Of a DNA stretch of 64,000 nt, positions 7,082 through 15,703 are shown piece by piece. Every line of letters begins with the position of its first letter. Positions within the stretch are counted from its first letter, which is position 1. The stretch comes from Burkholderia cepacia (lineage in GTDB: Bacteria; Pseudomonadota; Gammaproteobacteria; Burkholderiales; Burkholderiaceae). A program made the translations under genes and the position numbers. The stretch covers positions 1,426,001-1,490,000 of the forward strand of contig NZ_CP013444.1 in assembly GCF_001718835.1 (NCBI RefSeq), written 5' to 3'. The notes below the pieces were generated by a model, which was not told the DNA's origin, made no database searches, and saw only the letters and a program-made list of their open reading frames with translations.

Positions 7082-8719
7082 TTACTGCGCCGCCGCCGTT
7101 ACCGCGGCGCCCGCATCGAGGATGCCCGAACCGGCCGGCATCGCGGTGCACGACGTGCCGGCCGCGAGCTTGGTCGTGCGCGCGCCGCCTTGCAGCTTCT
7201 GCTGGATCTGCGCGGGCGTGAGGTTGCCGTTCACCGACAGCATCAGCGCGGCGATGCCCGACACCTGCGGCGTAGCGAGGCTCGTGCCGTTCGCGAGGCC
7301 GTAGGCGTCCGAGCCCGGCGTCGTGGTGCCGGTATTCGACGTCGACAGGATATTGACGCCCGGCGCGCTCAGCGCGACATCGGCGCCGAAGTTGCTGAAC
7401 GACGCACGGCGGCCGGTCGCGTCGGTGGCGCCGACGCTGATCACGCCGCGGCAGTTCGCAGGCTGGTCGAGCCCGGTCGACAGGCCGTCGTTGCCGGCCG
7501 CGACGACGACGGTCACGCCCTTCGCGGTCACGTCGTCGATGGCTTGCTGGAACGTCGTGCTGCACGCGCCGACACCGCCGAGGCTCAGGTTGATGACCTT
7601 CGCGGGGCGCGGGTTCGTCGGCACGCCGTTCACCGGGATGCCGGCTGCCCAGCGCATCCCGTCGGCGATGTCGCTCGTCACGCCGCCGCACTTGCCGAGC
7701 ACGCGCACCGGCAGGATCTGGCCGAGCCACGACACGCCGGCGATGCCGGTGCCGTTGTTGGCGGTCGCGCCGATCACGCCCATCACGCGCGTGCCGTGCC
7801 AGCTGCTGTCGCTCGGCTGGCTCGCGCACTGATAGAACGGGCCGCTTGCGTCGTCGAGCTCCTGCTGAGTCACCCAGTCGCCCGGATCGGTTGCGTCCGG
7901 GCCGCGCGTCAGGCCGTTGTTGCTGGTGTTGGCGTTGCTGATGAAGCTGTAACCCTGCGACTGCAGCAGGTTGGGGAGGAGATCGGGGTGCGGCCGGTAG
8001 CCCGTGTCGAGCACGGCCGTGACGACGGTCGGCGCGCCCTTGGTGCGGGTCCACGCGGCGGGCAGGTTGATGCCGGCCGTCGGATCGGTGGCATACCACT
8101 GCTGGCTGTAGAGCGGATCGGTCGGAATATCGCGCACGCCCATCCGGCTGTCCGGTTCCGCGTAGTCGACGTCCGAATCGGCCGCGAATGCCTGCGCGAG
8201 CGCGGCGGCGTCGGCGGCGCTGACGGACTGGCCGAGCGACAGCACGGCCGCGCCGTTCGAGATCGTCCGTTCGACCTGCACGTTGAGCTGCGAGCGGCCC
8301 GTCGTGCTCGCATAGGCGCGTGCGCTGCCGGTCGGCGCGACCCATTGGGTCATCGCCCGCTGGATCACGGCGTCGAAGCGCGACGCAGTGTTGGTGGCCG
8401 CCATCGCACGCGTGGCGGTCAGCGTCTTCAGCTTGACGATCAGGTGATCGATCGGCGGCGCGTTTGCCGCGATTGCCTGTTGCACCATCTGCGTGGCTGC
8501 CTGCTGCGACGCGCATGCGGTGTTGTTGGGCGTCGAGGGCGCGGGCGCCGGGGCGGGCGAAGGCGCGGGCGCCGGCGCGGCCGCGGAAGGCGCCGGGCTG
8601 CTGTCGCCGCCGCCGCCGCAACCGGCGAGGGGCAGGAGGGCGGCGGCGGACAGCATGCCGGCGAAGGCGCGCGCGTGCGTGAATCGGGCCACGGCGGGAG
8701 TGAAACGTTTGGCTCTCAT
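7082..8719 (-). CDS. subtilisin-like serine protease (S8), lipoprotein
   Basis: A 545-residue S8 peptidase. The N-terminus ends in the lipobox LPLAGC (Cys34), followed by Gly and an Ala/Pro repeat spacer (about 40-63), so the protein is probably anchored by lipid at the cell envelope. A pro-region covers about 65-195. The catalytic triad is visible: Asp238 (AVLDTG), His308 (WHGTRVMG), Ser480 (NGTSLATPQVSG), with oxyanion Asn410 (AAGND). The ATG at 8719 has AGAGGA upstream; the frame extends further, but only this start gives a lipoprotein signal. Resembles Burkholderia extracellular subtilases, but whether it is MprA itself is not decided here. A GC-rich hairpin lies in the leader. Confidence 0.9.
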   Translation of the reverse strand: MRAKRFTPAVARFTHARAFAGMLSAAALLPLAGCGGGGDSSPAPSAAAPAPAPSPAPAPAPSTPNNTACASQQAATQMVQQAIAANAPPIDHLIVKLKTLTATRAMAATNTASRFDAVIQRAMTQWVAPTGSARAYASTTGRSQLNVQVERTISNGAAVLSLGQSVSAADAAALAQAFAADSDVDYAEPDSRMGVRDIPTDPLYSQQWYATDPTAGINLPAAWTRTKGAPTVVTAVLDTGYRPHPDLLPNLLQSQGYSFISNANTSNNGLTRGPDATDPGDWVTQQELDDASGPFYQCASQPSDSSWHGTRVMGVIGATANNGTGIAGVSWLGQILPVRVLGKCGGVTSDIADGMRWAAGIPVNGVPTNPRPAKVINLSLGGVGACSTTFQQAIDDVTAKGVTVVVAAGNDGLSTGLDQPANCRGVISVGATDATGRRASFSNFGADVALSAPGVNILSTSNTGTTTPGSDAYGLANGTSLATPQVSGIAALMLSVNGNLTPAQIQQKLQGGARTTKLAAGTSCTAMPAGSGILDAGAAVTAAAQ

Positions 8720-9225
8720 GTTGGTTGTTCCTCTTTGGTAGCCGGTGTGCCGACAGTGGCGGTCGGCCGGTGGTTGCCCGGTCGCCGCCGCGTTTTCGCG
8801 GCGGCGCTCGGCAAACAGCCGGCCTTTCTCGTTGTTCTCGGGCGGCCAGCGAGGGTTGCTGCGACGCGCCATGCACTGGGTAACGGCCGGCGCGGCGGCT
8901 TCTTGAGCGGTTTCAAAAGAAAACATGGCGGTCGCGCAAACGATAGCGTTGCTGCGCACCCGCACGAACGGGCGTTTGGAACGGGTGATCGTGCGCGGCG
9001 GCCGGCGGCGGCGTCAGGCTGCGCGCAGCGGGGTCGGCACCCGGCATGCCGGCGCGGTGGTGCGGCGCCGCAGCAAGCCGGGGGCACGACCGCAGCGGCG
9101 ATCCGGAAAGAGGGCCGGGCGGCGGTGTGCGCGATGGCCGGCCACCTTACGCTTTCCCTGATACGACGCGAATTTTGTCGGGCGTAGGATCGCGATTCGA
9201 TCAACGTTTCGTCAGGAGAATAGGC
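8720..9225. other. divergent intergenic region with GC hairpin
   Basis: About 500 bases between the divergent protease and gltI genes. A perfect 10-bp stem with a TTTT loop (CGCCGCCGCG at 8783-8792, complement 8797-8806) lies 64 bases upstream of the protease start, inside its probable leader. A plus-strand frame at 8925-9161 is Arg-rich and lacks a ribosome site, so it is not called. No other structure stands out. Confidence 0.5.
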
Positions 9226-10134
9226 ATGGACCGTCGCTATCGCTGGTTGGCTGTCGCGCTGTCGTTCGCGCTGACCTGTGCGCTGGCGGGTACCGCGCAC
9301 GCGCAGGCCCTCACCGGCACGCTGAAGAAGATCAAGGACACGGGCGTCGTGTCGCTCGGCATTCGCGAATCGTCGGTGCCGTTCTCGTATTCGGACAACC
9401 AGCAGAAGAACATCGGCTATTCGCGCGACATCGCATCGCGCATCGTCGACCAGCTGAAGGCGGAACTGAACCTGCCCAACCTCTCGGTGAAGGAGATCCC
9501 GATCACGTCGCAGAACCGGATTCCGCTGCTGCAGAACGGGACGATCGATTTCGAATGCGGATCGACGACGAACACGCTCGAGCGGCAGAAGCAGGCCGCG
9601 TTCTCGAACAGCATCTTTCTCTACGGCATCCGTTTCAGCACGCGCAAGGATTCGGGCGTGAAGGATTTCGCGGACCTGGCCGGCAAGACGGTCGCGACGA
9701 CGGCCGGCACGTCGGACGAGCGGCTGCTGCGCAAGCTCAACGAAGAGAAGGCGATGAACATGACGATCATCAGCGCCAAGGATCACGCCGAAGCGTTCAT
9801 GAACGTCACGACCGGGCGCGCGGTGGCGTTCGTGATGGACGAGCCGCTGCTGTACGGCGAGATCGCGAAGGACCGCAACCCGGGCGCGTACACGGTGACG
9901 GGCACGCCGCTGGTTCACGAGAATTACGCGTGCATGATGCGCAGGGACGATCCGGCGTTCAAGCGCGTGGTCGACGGCGTGATCGCGAAGATGCAGACGT
10001 CGGGCGCGGCCGAGAAGCTCTACGACCAGTGGTTCACGCAGCCGATCCCGCCGAAGGGCGTGAGCCTCAACTATCCGCTGTCGCCGGAGATGAAGCAGCT
10101 GTTCAGGAATCCGACGGACCAGGCGCAGTATTGA
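9226..10134 (+). CDS. gltI: glutamate/aspartate ABC transporter substrate-binding protein
   Basis: A 302-residue periplasmic binding protein of the polar amino acid (SBP_bac_3) family. MDRRYRWLAVALSFALTCAL and a cleavage site around AHAQA form the signal peptide. The mature protein has the pattern of GltI/DEBP: GVVSLGIRESSVPFSYSDN, the sugar-amino-acid motif QNGTIDFECGSTTNT, AGKTVATTAGTSDERLL, and a C-terminal PIPPKGVSLNYPLS. AGGAGA lies 9 bases before the ATG. The permease and ATPase genes (gltJKL) are not adjacent, so this is an orphan copy that either uses a distant transporter or signals. The assignment rests on motif resemblance. Confidence 0.85.
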   Translation: MDRRYRWLAVALSFALTCALAGTAHAQALTGTLKKIKDTGVVSLGIRESSVPFSYSDNQQKNIGYSRDIASRIVDQLKAELNLPNLSVKEIPITSQNRIPLLQNGTIDFECGSTTNTLERQKQAAFSNSIFLYGIRFSTRKDSGVKDFADLAGKTVATTAGTSDERLLRKLNEEKAMNMTIISAKDHAEAFMNVTTGRAVAFVMDEPLLYGEIAKDRNPGAYTVTGTPLVHENYACMMRRDDPAFKRVVDGVIAKMQTSGAAEKLYDQWFTQPIPPKGVSLNYPLSPEMKQLFRNPTDQAQY

Positions 10135-10135
10135 C

Positions 10136-10431
10136 CTGAGCGGGGCGGGCTGGATAGTTGTGTGCGCAACCTGGAGTGGGCGCTGGAAGTCGTGCAAGCG
10201 CTTGTCCTTGCTTGTCGCGCGCCAGTGCAGGTCGTCGGTCATCTGCTTGCTGCCCGCTGTGTTGCCGGCCACGATCAGCAGCAGCTGCGTGAGGAACGCG
10301 TCCGCCATCGTGTACGCGTGGTATGTGACAAACTGGTTGAGGCTGCGGGCCGTCGCAAAGCCCGGCGCGGTTGGACCGGGACCGAGTTCTTGCGCGAGCC
10401 GCGATCCGGAGATGGCGTGGATTCGAGACAT
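10136..10431 (-). pseudogene. possible 3'-truncated gene remnant
   Basis: The minus strand from an ATG at 10431 encodes about 98 residues with natural protein composition (SLNQFVTYHAYTMADAFLTQ, LLLIVAGNTAGSKQ, TDDLHWRATSKDKRLHDF), unlike the Arg/Ala-rich noise around it. No stop ends it: the frame runs on antisense through gltI, which cannot be its real 3' half. The simplest reading is a gene fragment cut off when the downstream island arrived or was deleted. I do not recognise the family. The rest of the 10135-10520 gap shows only a 6-bp inverted repeat. Confidence 0.35.
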
Positions 10432-10520
10432 TGCAGAGGACCCCCTGCAATCGACCTCCAACGGTAGAGTCGTGTGCCGGCGGCCGCCGCTGGAATCAAG
10501 ACATAAGACGAGGGAAGCGG

Positions 10521-12191
10521 ATGGGACCTGTTGACACGTTTATCAAATTCGAGCAGGCGGCGGACGCGGCGGCGCGCGAGCTTGTGCAGGGCAAGCCGCT
10601 GCGCAGCGTAATGACGCTGTTGCACTTGGGAAGCTATGCGCTTAGCCAGTGCTGGGGTGATGTGATTGAACCGGCTGAACGCGTTCGGGGGGGAGGGGGC
10701 GTCGAGCGCCTGGGTTATCTGCTTCCCCTCGTGAAATACGCAGACACGGAATTCAAGGGGGCGTCGTCGTTCGATTCGCTTTTTGCCTTCGGCGAAAAAG
10801 ATGAGCAGATCCGCGCATTAAACCTGCTTTACGGCTATGCGGAGTTTTGCCAAGTGGCGCCTTTCGCTCACCGGGGGGCGTATCGGGTCGAGGGTGACAG
10901 CGATACGATGAAGTTTGCCTTTCGCTCCGCCAGCTTCGCCGATGCCGAAGTAAAAGACATCCTGATGAGCACGCTTTTCCAGCCAATCACCGTGCATGAT
11001 GGTGATTTCGCTCGTGACTGGTTCGACGTGCAAGCTCCTCGGCTGCCAACAGTTGATTTGGCCGGAAACTACGTCATTCAACAAAAATTGACGGAATGGT
11101 TTATCGACCATACCTACGAAGTGAGCCCATTGTCGGACGCCGCCATGCGAGCGTCGGTTGAAGTAGGCTCTCGCACATTCCGCAAGTTTGCGGCCGCGTG
11201 CATGGCGCTTGGGCAGTACCACATGTCGATGGCAGACGCGATTTCCAGGCGTATCGATCAAGATCCCGCTTACGGTGCAAGCGAAGAAGCTTTTGCCGAG
11301 CAGCTCGAATGGATATCTCCTTGCTACGCCGGCGAATTCGTACGAAATCAGATCGCTTGGCTGGCGCGCCTGGAGCGTGCCGACGTCGATAGATTGATGC
11401 AGGTGTACAGCACCTCGGGCGGAAGCCAGGAGAAGCGTGGTGAAGGCTTTTTCCCTCCATTCGTCCAAAGCGGTAATACATGTACGTTTAGCCCTCTGAC
11501 GATCCGGCACATGCTGTCATCGCGCAATGTCCTGTACAGCCTCGCCAAGGACAATAAGGAACGCTTCGACGACGTGATATCCGCGCATCTCGAACCTCAA
11601 CTCGTCGAGCAGGCGGTCAATCACCTGTGCCGGTTGCGTGACGTGGAGATTCGCCGCAACGTGCAATGGGAACAGGGTGAGATCGACATCCTGGTTTATC
11701 GGAAATCGGAGAACGTGGCACTCGTGGTGGAGGCGAAAGGCGCTGTCGCTCCAGACGGCGCGCGCATGGTCTATCACGTGCAGTCCCGTATCAAGGATGG
11801 GATCAATCAGCTTCGAAAGTTCGATGCGTTGAGCCCGGATGAGCGCGACGGAATCTTGGGTCGTGCACTCGGGCGTCAGGTGCGCGATGTTCGTTGCGTG
11901 AAAGCCGTGTTGGCCTGGGCAAGTTTCGGCACCGAGGAGGTGTGGGAGCAGTTCACGGATATCGCGCCCCTGAACATCGCGTTGCTGGCGGAACTGGTGC
12001 GCCGAGATTTGACCCGCGAACTTGATCGGCTGGTGAACGATACCCATGTGCTGATCGACGAGATCGTCATCAGCGCCGAAGGTCATTGGAAACCGACTGA
12101 GAGGACGATCGGCTCCCTAACGTTTGAACGTCCTTCATTCAAATTCAACGAAGACGCTCTCGCCAAGTACAGGACGGCCCAACATCTGTAG
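10521..12191 (+). CDS. hypothetical protein with PD-(D/E)xK nuclease-like core
   Basis: A 556-residue protein I cannot assign to a named family. The N-terminal two thirds is mixed helical with no signal or membrane segment. Residues 380-440 carry a PD-(D/E)xK-type pattern: GEIDILVY (Asp389), then VVEAKG (Glu404-x-Lys406) and a following helix with Gln (GINQLRKFD), as in restriction-like nucleases; the acidic residue before the sheet and the fold need checking. The ATG at 10521 follows AGGGAAG. The gene is clearly less GC-rich than its neighbours and has a G7-A-G5 tract at 10687-10699, both consistent with acquired DNA. A defence or DNA-processing role is possible but only inferred. Confidence 0.6.
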   Translation: MGPVDTFIKFEQAADAAARELVQGKPLRSVMTLLHLGSYALSQCWGDVIEPAERVRGGGGVERLGYLLPLVKYADTEFKGASSFDSLFAFGEKDEQIRALNLLYGYAEFCQVAPFAHRGAYRVEGDSDTMKFAFRSASFADAEVKDILMSTLFQPITVHDGDFARDWFDVQAPRLPTVDLAGNYVIQQKLTEWFIDHTYEVSPLSDAAMRASVEVGSRTFRKFAAACMALGQYHMSMADAISRRIDQDPAYGASEEAFAEQLEWISPCYAGEFVRNQIAWLARLERADVDRLMQVYSTSGGSQEKRGEGFFPPFVQSGNTCTFSPLTIRHMLSSRNVLYSLAKDNKERFDDVISAHLEPQLVEQAVNHLCRLRDVEIRRNVQWEQGEIDILVYRKSENVALVVEAKGAVAPDGARMVYHVQSRIKDGINQLRKFDALSPDERDGILGRALGRQVRDVRCVKAVLAWASFGTEEVWEQFTDIAPLNIALLAELVRRDLTRELDRLVNDTHVLIDEIVISAEGHWKPTERTIGSLTFERPSFKFNEDALAKYRTAQHL

Positions 12192-12298
12192 GCAAGTGCT
12201 GTGCTGATCCGCAATTTCGGCGGCATGGATTCGCGTGCGGATTGTGCCGGTTCGACATTTTCCAGTCCGTGCCCGGCAGGCTTTCCGTAAGCGCCCGA

Positions 12299-12949
12299 TC
12301 ACGCCCGCCTTGAACGCACGGATTCGGAATCGATATGGAGGGAGTACAGCTCGGAAACATTCACCGCTTTACGGCTGCTGCGTTCGACCGATCCTTCTTT
12401 CGTCCACAGGAACGGATAGAAATTGAAGCATTCGTCCGGTCCCAGGTTCTGAACATCGGATTGCCAGCCGGGCCAACGCATAGTCGAATAGAAATCATGC
12501 AGCCTGTCGGTGAAGGACCATCGCAGAAAGTCGCCGTATCCGATCTCGAGCGGCTCCCACTGCAGGTTGTCAGGCGCAAAGTAATACATCGAGCCGACGT
12601 CTTCTCCGAGCGCTCCCCCGTTCAAAGCGAAGAATCCGCCAACCACGTCATCCGCGACCAATAGGAATCCGGCGGATCGCCCTTCGTTCCAGTCGACGAT
12701 GTTCCTGGTGAGCCTCGGATGTCCGGAGCCGAGCAGGCGAAGGTAGCCGCCGTCCACGAGCAGGCCGCCGGTCGAATAAGCAATGGCGCCCAACGGGGAT
12801 CGTGTGGTTATCTGCAGCGCCAAAAGCACTTCGCTGCTCCGATTGGCTGGCGGCAAGATTTCGCAAGGATGCGTCGCGGCTGCCGCCCATTCCATGATTG
12901 ACGGAAGAGCCGACTCCCGTTCGTTCACCAGTTCGTTTAGCGGCCGCAC
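12299..12949 (-). CDS. DUF2625 family protein
   Basis: A 216-residue soluble protein with the DUF2625 pattern: opening RPLNELVNERESALPSIMEW, EILPPANRSSEVLLALQIT, TTRSPLGAIAYSTGGLLVDG and GSGHPRLTRNIVDWN. Function of the family is not known to me. The reading frame requires GTG at 12949: an ATG two bases upstream is in another frame and stops after four codons, while AAGGAGG lies 5 bases before the GTG. Less GC-rich than the surroundings, like its convergent neighbour, so both probably belong to one acquired stretch. Confidence 0.75.
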   Translation of the reverse strand: MRPLNELVNERESALPSIMEWAAAATHPCEILPPANRSSEVLLALQITTRSPLGAIAYSTGGLLVDGGYLRLLGSGHPRLTRNIVDWNEGRSAGFLLVADDVVGGFFALNGGALGEDVGSMYYFAPDNLQWEPLEIGYGDFLRWSFTDRLHDFYSTMRWPGWQSDVQNLGPDECFNFYPFLWTKEGSVERSSRKAVNVSELYSLHIDSESVRSRRA

Positions 12950-13128
12950 ATCCGCCTCCTTCTGCGTTGTTCAAAGTTCGCATCGAGCCGGACTATAGCA
13001 GTTCGGCAAGTGCCGGCCGGCACCCTCCGCAGCATCTTCAATCCCTGATACCGGCTATTTGCCGCCAGCCATGATGTTCCGCTCCGCCGTGCCGATAACC
13101 CGTGCTGGCAACAAACGGGCAAATATCG

Positions 13129-15003
13129 ATGAATTCCCCCATGCATTTCTGGCGCAAGCTTTCCATTCAGAACAAGCTGATTCTCAGCATGACGAGTTGC
13201 CTGCTCGTGTTCGTCGCGATCTCGAGCGTGCTGAGCGTTCGCCTGATCGGCAACGCGGTGCGCGATCGCGTCGTGCACGACGAGTTGCCGACGGCCGTGA
13301 ACGGCATCCGCGCCGACGTGCAGCGCCAACTCGCCGGACCGGTCGCGGCATCGCGGCTGCTGGCCGGCGACGCGTTCCTGCTGCAATGGGAAGCCGACGG
13401 CGAACCCGACGCCGGCACGCGCAACTGGATCCAGCTCGCGAAGAACGTGAAGGACGAGCAGAAGGCAGCGTCGGTGCAGTGGGTGTCGACGGCGAGCGGC
13501 AACTACTTCACCGAGGCCGGGCTGCAGCGCAAGCTCGGCGACGGGGATCGGTGGCTGTCGGCGTTCCTCGCCTCCGGCAAGGCGTTCGACGTCAACATGG
13601 ACCGCGAGGTGACGGTCGGCGGCTACATGATGTTCATCAATGCGCGCGTGGAGCGCGACGGCAACCCGATCGGCGCGGCCTGCATGAGCCTGTCGGTGGA
13701 CGCGCTGGCCCGGAACATCGCGGCCTACCGGATCGGCGAGACCGGGTTCGCGTATCTCGTGCGTCCCGACGGCGCGATCATGATGCATCGCGATTCGTCG
13801 CTGATCGACGGCAAGCATTTCATGAAGGACGAACCCGGGCTGCCGGGCGATGCATCGGCCGTGCTGCTGGCCGGCAAGCCCTACGCTTACGTCAGCTATG
13901 CGGGGCAGGACGGCGCGCGCTTCATCGCGACGTCGTTCATTCCGGAACTGAACGCGTATGTCGTCGTCGAGGTGCCGCAGGCCGAACTGCTCGGGCCCGT
14001 GACGCGCGCGATCCGCAACGCCACGCTGGTGGCGACCGTCGCCGGGCTGGGCGTCGCGCTGGCAGTCATCCTGCTGGTGGGTCGCGCGATTGCCGCGCCG
14101 ATCCGCCGCGCGGCGACGCTGCTGTCGGAGATCGCCAGCGGCCAGGGCGACCTCACGCGCCGGATGACGGTCGAGAGCCAGGACGAGATCGGGCAGTTGT
14201 CGGATGCGTTCAACCGGTTCGTGTCGTCGCTGTCGACGCTGGTGCACAGCATTCGCGCGGCGTCCGCGTCGATCGCTACGGGTTCCGCGCAGATTGCGTC
14301 GGGGAATGCCGATCTGAGCGAACGTACCGAAGGGCAGTCGAGCAACCTGGAGCGGACGGCTTCGTCGATGGAAGAGATCACGGCCGTCGTGAAGAACAAC
14401 ACGGAAACCGCCCGCACCGCGGCGCAGATGGTCAACGGCGCGTCCGAAACCGCCGTGCGCGGCGGGCAGGTGGTGGGCGAGGTCGTGACGACGATGGAGC
14501 AGATCAGCGACGCGTCGCAGCGGATCTCCGAGATCATCGTGATGATCGACAGTATTTCGTTTCAGACGAACATTCTCGCGCTGAATGCGGCCGTCGAGGC
14601 GGCGCGCGCCGGGGAGCAGGGGCGCGGGTTCGCGGTCGTGGCGTCGGAAGTGCGGAATCTGGCGCAGCGCAGCGCGCAGGCGGCCAAGGAGATCAAGGCG
14701 CTGATCGAGCACAGCGCGGGCACGGTGAGCGTCGGCTCGCGGCTCGTCGGCGAGGCCGGCGAGGTGATCCGCGACGTCGTGTCGCAGGTGCAGGGCGTGA
14801 GCGCGATGATGAGCGAGATCGCCGAGGCGAGCCTGGAGCAGAGTGCCGGGATCGACCAGATCGGCGACGCGGTGCAGTCTTTGGATCAGATGACGCAGCA
14901 GAATGCGGCGCTGGTTGAAGAAAGCGCAGCGGCCGCGGCGAGCCTGAAGCAGCAGGCGGCGGAGCTGTCGCGGCTGATGGCGGCGTTCAAGGTCGACGGC
15001 TGA
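13129..15003 (+). CDS. methyl-accepting chemotaxis protein
   Basis: A 624-residue chemoreceptor. Order: transmembrane helix (about 20-42), a periplasmic Cache-type sensor of about 260 residues (IGETGFAYLVRPDGAIMMHR is a typical Cache strand), second transmembrane helix (LVATVAGLGVALAVILLVG), HAMP domain, and the cytoplasmic signalling domain with the hairpin tip SISFQTNILALNAAVEAARA and GFAVVASEVRNLAQRSA. No C-terminal methylation-tethering pentapeptide. It signals to CheA/CheW; the ligand is unknown. ATG 13129 is chosen over a GTG nine codons upstream and an ATG four codons downstream; none has a strong ribosome site. Confidence 0.9.
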   Translation: MNSPMHFWRKLSIQNKLILSMTSCLLVFVAISSVLSVRLIGNAVRDRVVHDELPTAVNGIRADVQRQLAGPVAASRLLAGDAFLLQWEADGEPDAGTRNWIQLAKNVKDEQKAASVQWVSTASGNYFTEAGLQRKLGDGDRWLSAFLASGKAFDVNMDREVTVGGYMMFINARVERDGNPIGAACMSLSVDALARNIAAYRIGETGFAYLVRPDGAIMMHRDSSLIDGKHFMKDEPGLPGDASAVLLAGKPYAYVSYAGQDGARFIATSFIPELNAYVVVEVPQAELLGPVTRAIRNATLVATVAGLGVALAVILLVGRAIAAPIRRAATLLSEIASGQGDLTRRMTVESQDEIGQLSDAFNRFVSSLSTLVHSIRAASASIATGSAQIASGNADLSERTEGQSSNLERTASSMEEITAVVKNNTETARTAAQMVNGASETAVRGGQVVGEVVTTMEQISDASQRISEIIVMIDSISFQTNILALNAAVEAARAGEQGRGFAVVASEVRNLAQRSAQAAKEIKALIEHSAGTVSVGSRLVGEAGEVIRDVVSQVQGVSAMMSEIAEASLEQSAGIDQIGDAVQSLDQMTQQNAALVEESAAAAASLKQQAAELSRLMAAFKVDG

Positions 15004-15100
15004 CCCGGCGGCCGACGCGGGGCGTTGATCGAGGTCAAGCGCGCCGGCCGGGTTGGCGCGACCATCTGATTGGTCCGAACGCCCAATGGAGGTGAGTGAA

Positions 15101-15682
15101 ATGCGAGCCCCACAGCCAAGGAGCGCCTTACAGGTCATTCTCAGGGAGCATCGGCAGCTGTCCACCGTCATCGCGGGCATGCAGCACTTCGTCGGGCGGC
15201 TCGCCGCCGGCGCGACGATGCCGGGACTGATGGTGCTCCGGGCCATGCTGTACTACATCCGCGAGTACCCGGAGCAGATCCATCACCCCAACGAGGATCG
15301 GTATCTGTTCGCGCGCCTGCGCCGCCGCACGCGGGCGCTGGACGAAGTCATCGACGAGCTCGAGGCGCAGCACGCGCAAGGCGACGCGCTGCTGCGGAAC
15401 ATCGAGCACGCGCTGACGCGTTGCGAACAGGTCGGCGAATCGGCGTATCCGCAATTGCGCACGGCGGTCGACGAATATGCCGCGTTCTACCTGAAGCACA
15501 TGCACGTCGAAGAAGAGGTCATCCTGCCCGCGGCACGGCAATGGCTGACGGTGGAGGACTGGATCGAGCTCGACGATGCATTCGGCGCGAACCGCGATCC
15601 GTTCGAAGGCGAAAAGTTCGACGAGGATTTCGAGCGCCTGTATGCGCTGATCGTGCAGGTGATCCCGGAAGCGCAGGCGTGA
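15101..15682 (+). CDS. hemerythrin HHE-domain protein
   Basis: A 193-residue helical protein with the metal-ligand spacing of hemerythrin HHE proteins: LREHRQLSTVIAGMQHFVG, then IHHPNEDRYLFARL, LEAQHAQGDALL, and FYLKHMHVEEEVILPAA. These His and Glu residues bind a di-iron centre used for oxygen/NO sensing or storage or for iron-sulfur repair. GGAGG lies 8 bases upstream of the ATG at 15101, which decides the start over an earlier in-frame ATG at 15086. It follows the chemoreceptor by 97 bases; a functional link is not shown. Confidence 0.85.
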   Translation: MRAPQPRSALQVILREHRQLSTVIAGMQHFVGRLAAGATMPGLMVLRAMLYYIREYPEQIHHPNEDRYLFARLRRRTRALDEVIDELEAQHAQGDALLRNIEHALTRCEQVGESAYPQLRTAVDEYAAFYLKHMHVEEEVILPAARQWLTVEDWIELDDAFGANRDPFEGEKFDEDFERLYALIVQVIPEAQA

Positions 15683-15703
15683 GCGTTGCCGCGTGCCACC
15701 CGC

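Noticed and set aside
8925..9161. 78-codon plus-strand frame before gltI
   Set aside because: Arg-rich, no ribosome site, overlaps the likely gltI promoter region.
10431..10450. 6-bp inverted repeat TTGCAG/CTGCAA before the island gene
   Set aside because: Too short to separate from chance, no link to a promoter box.
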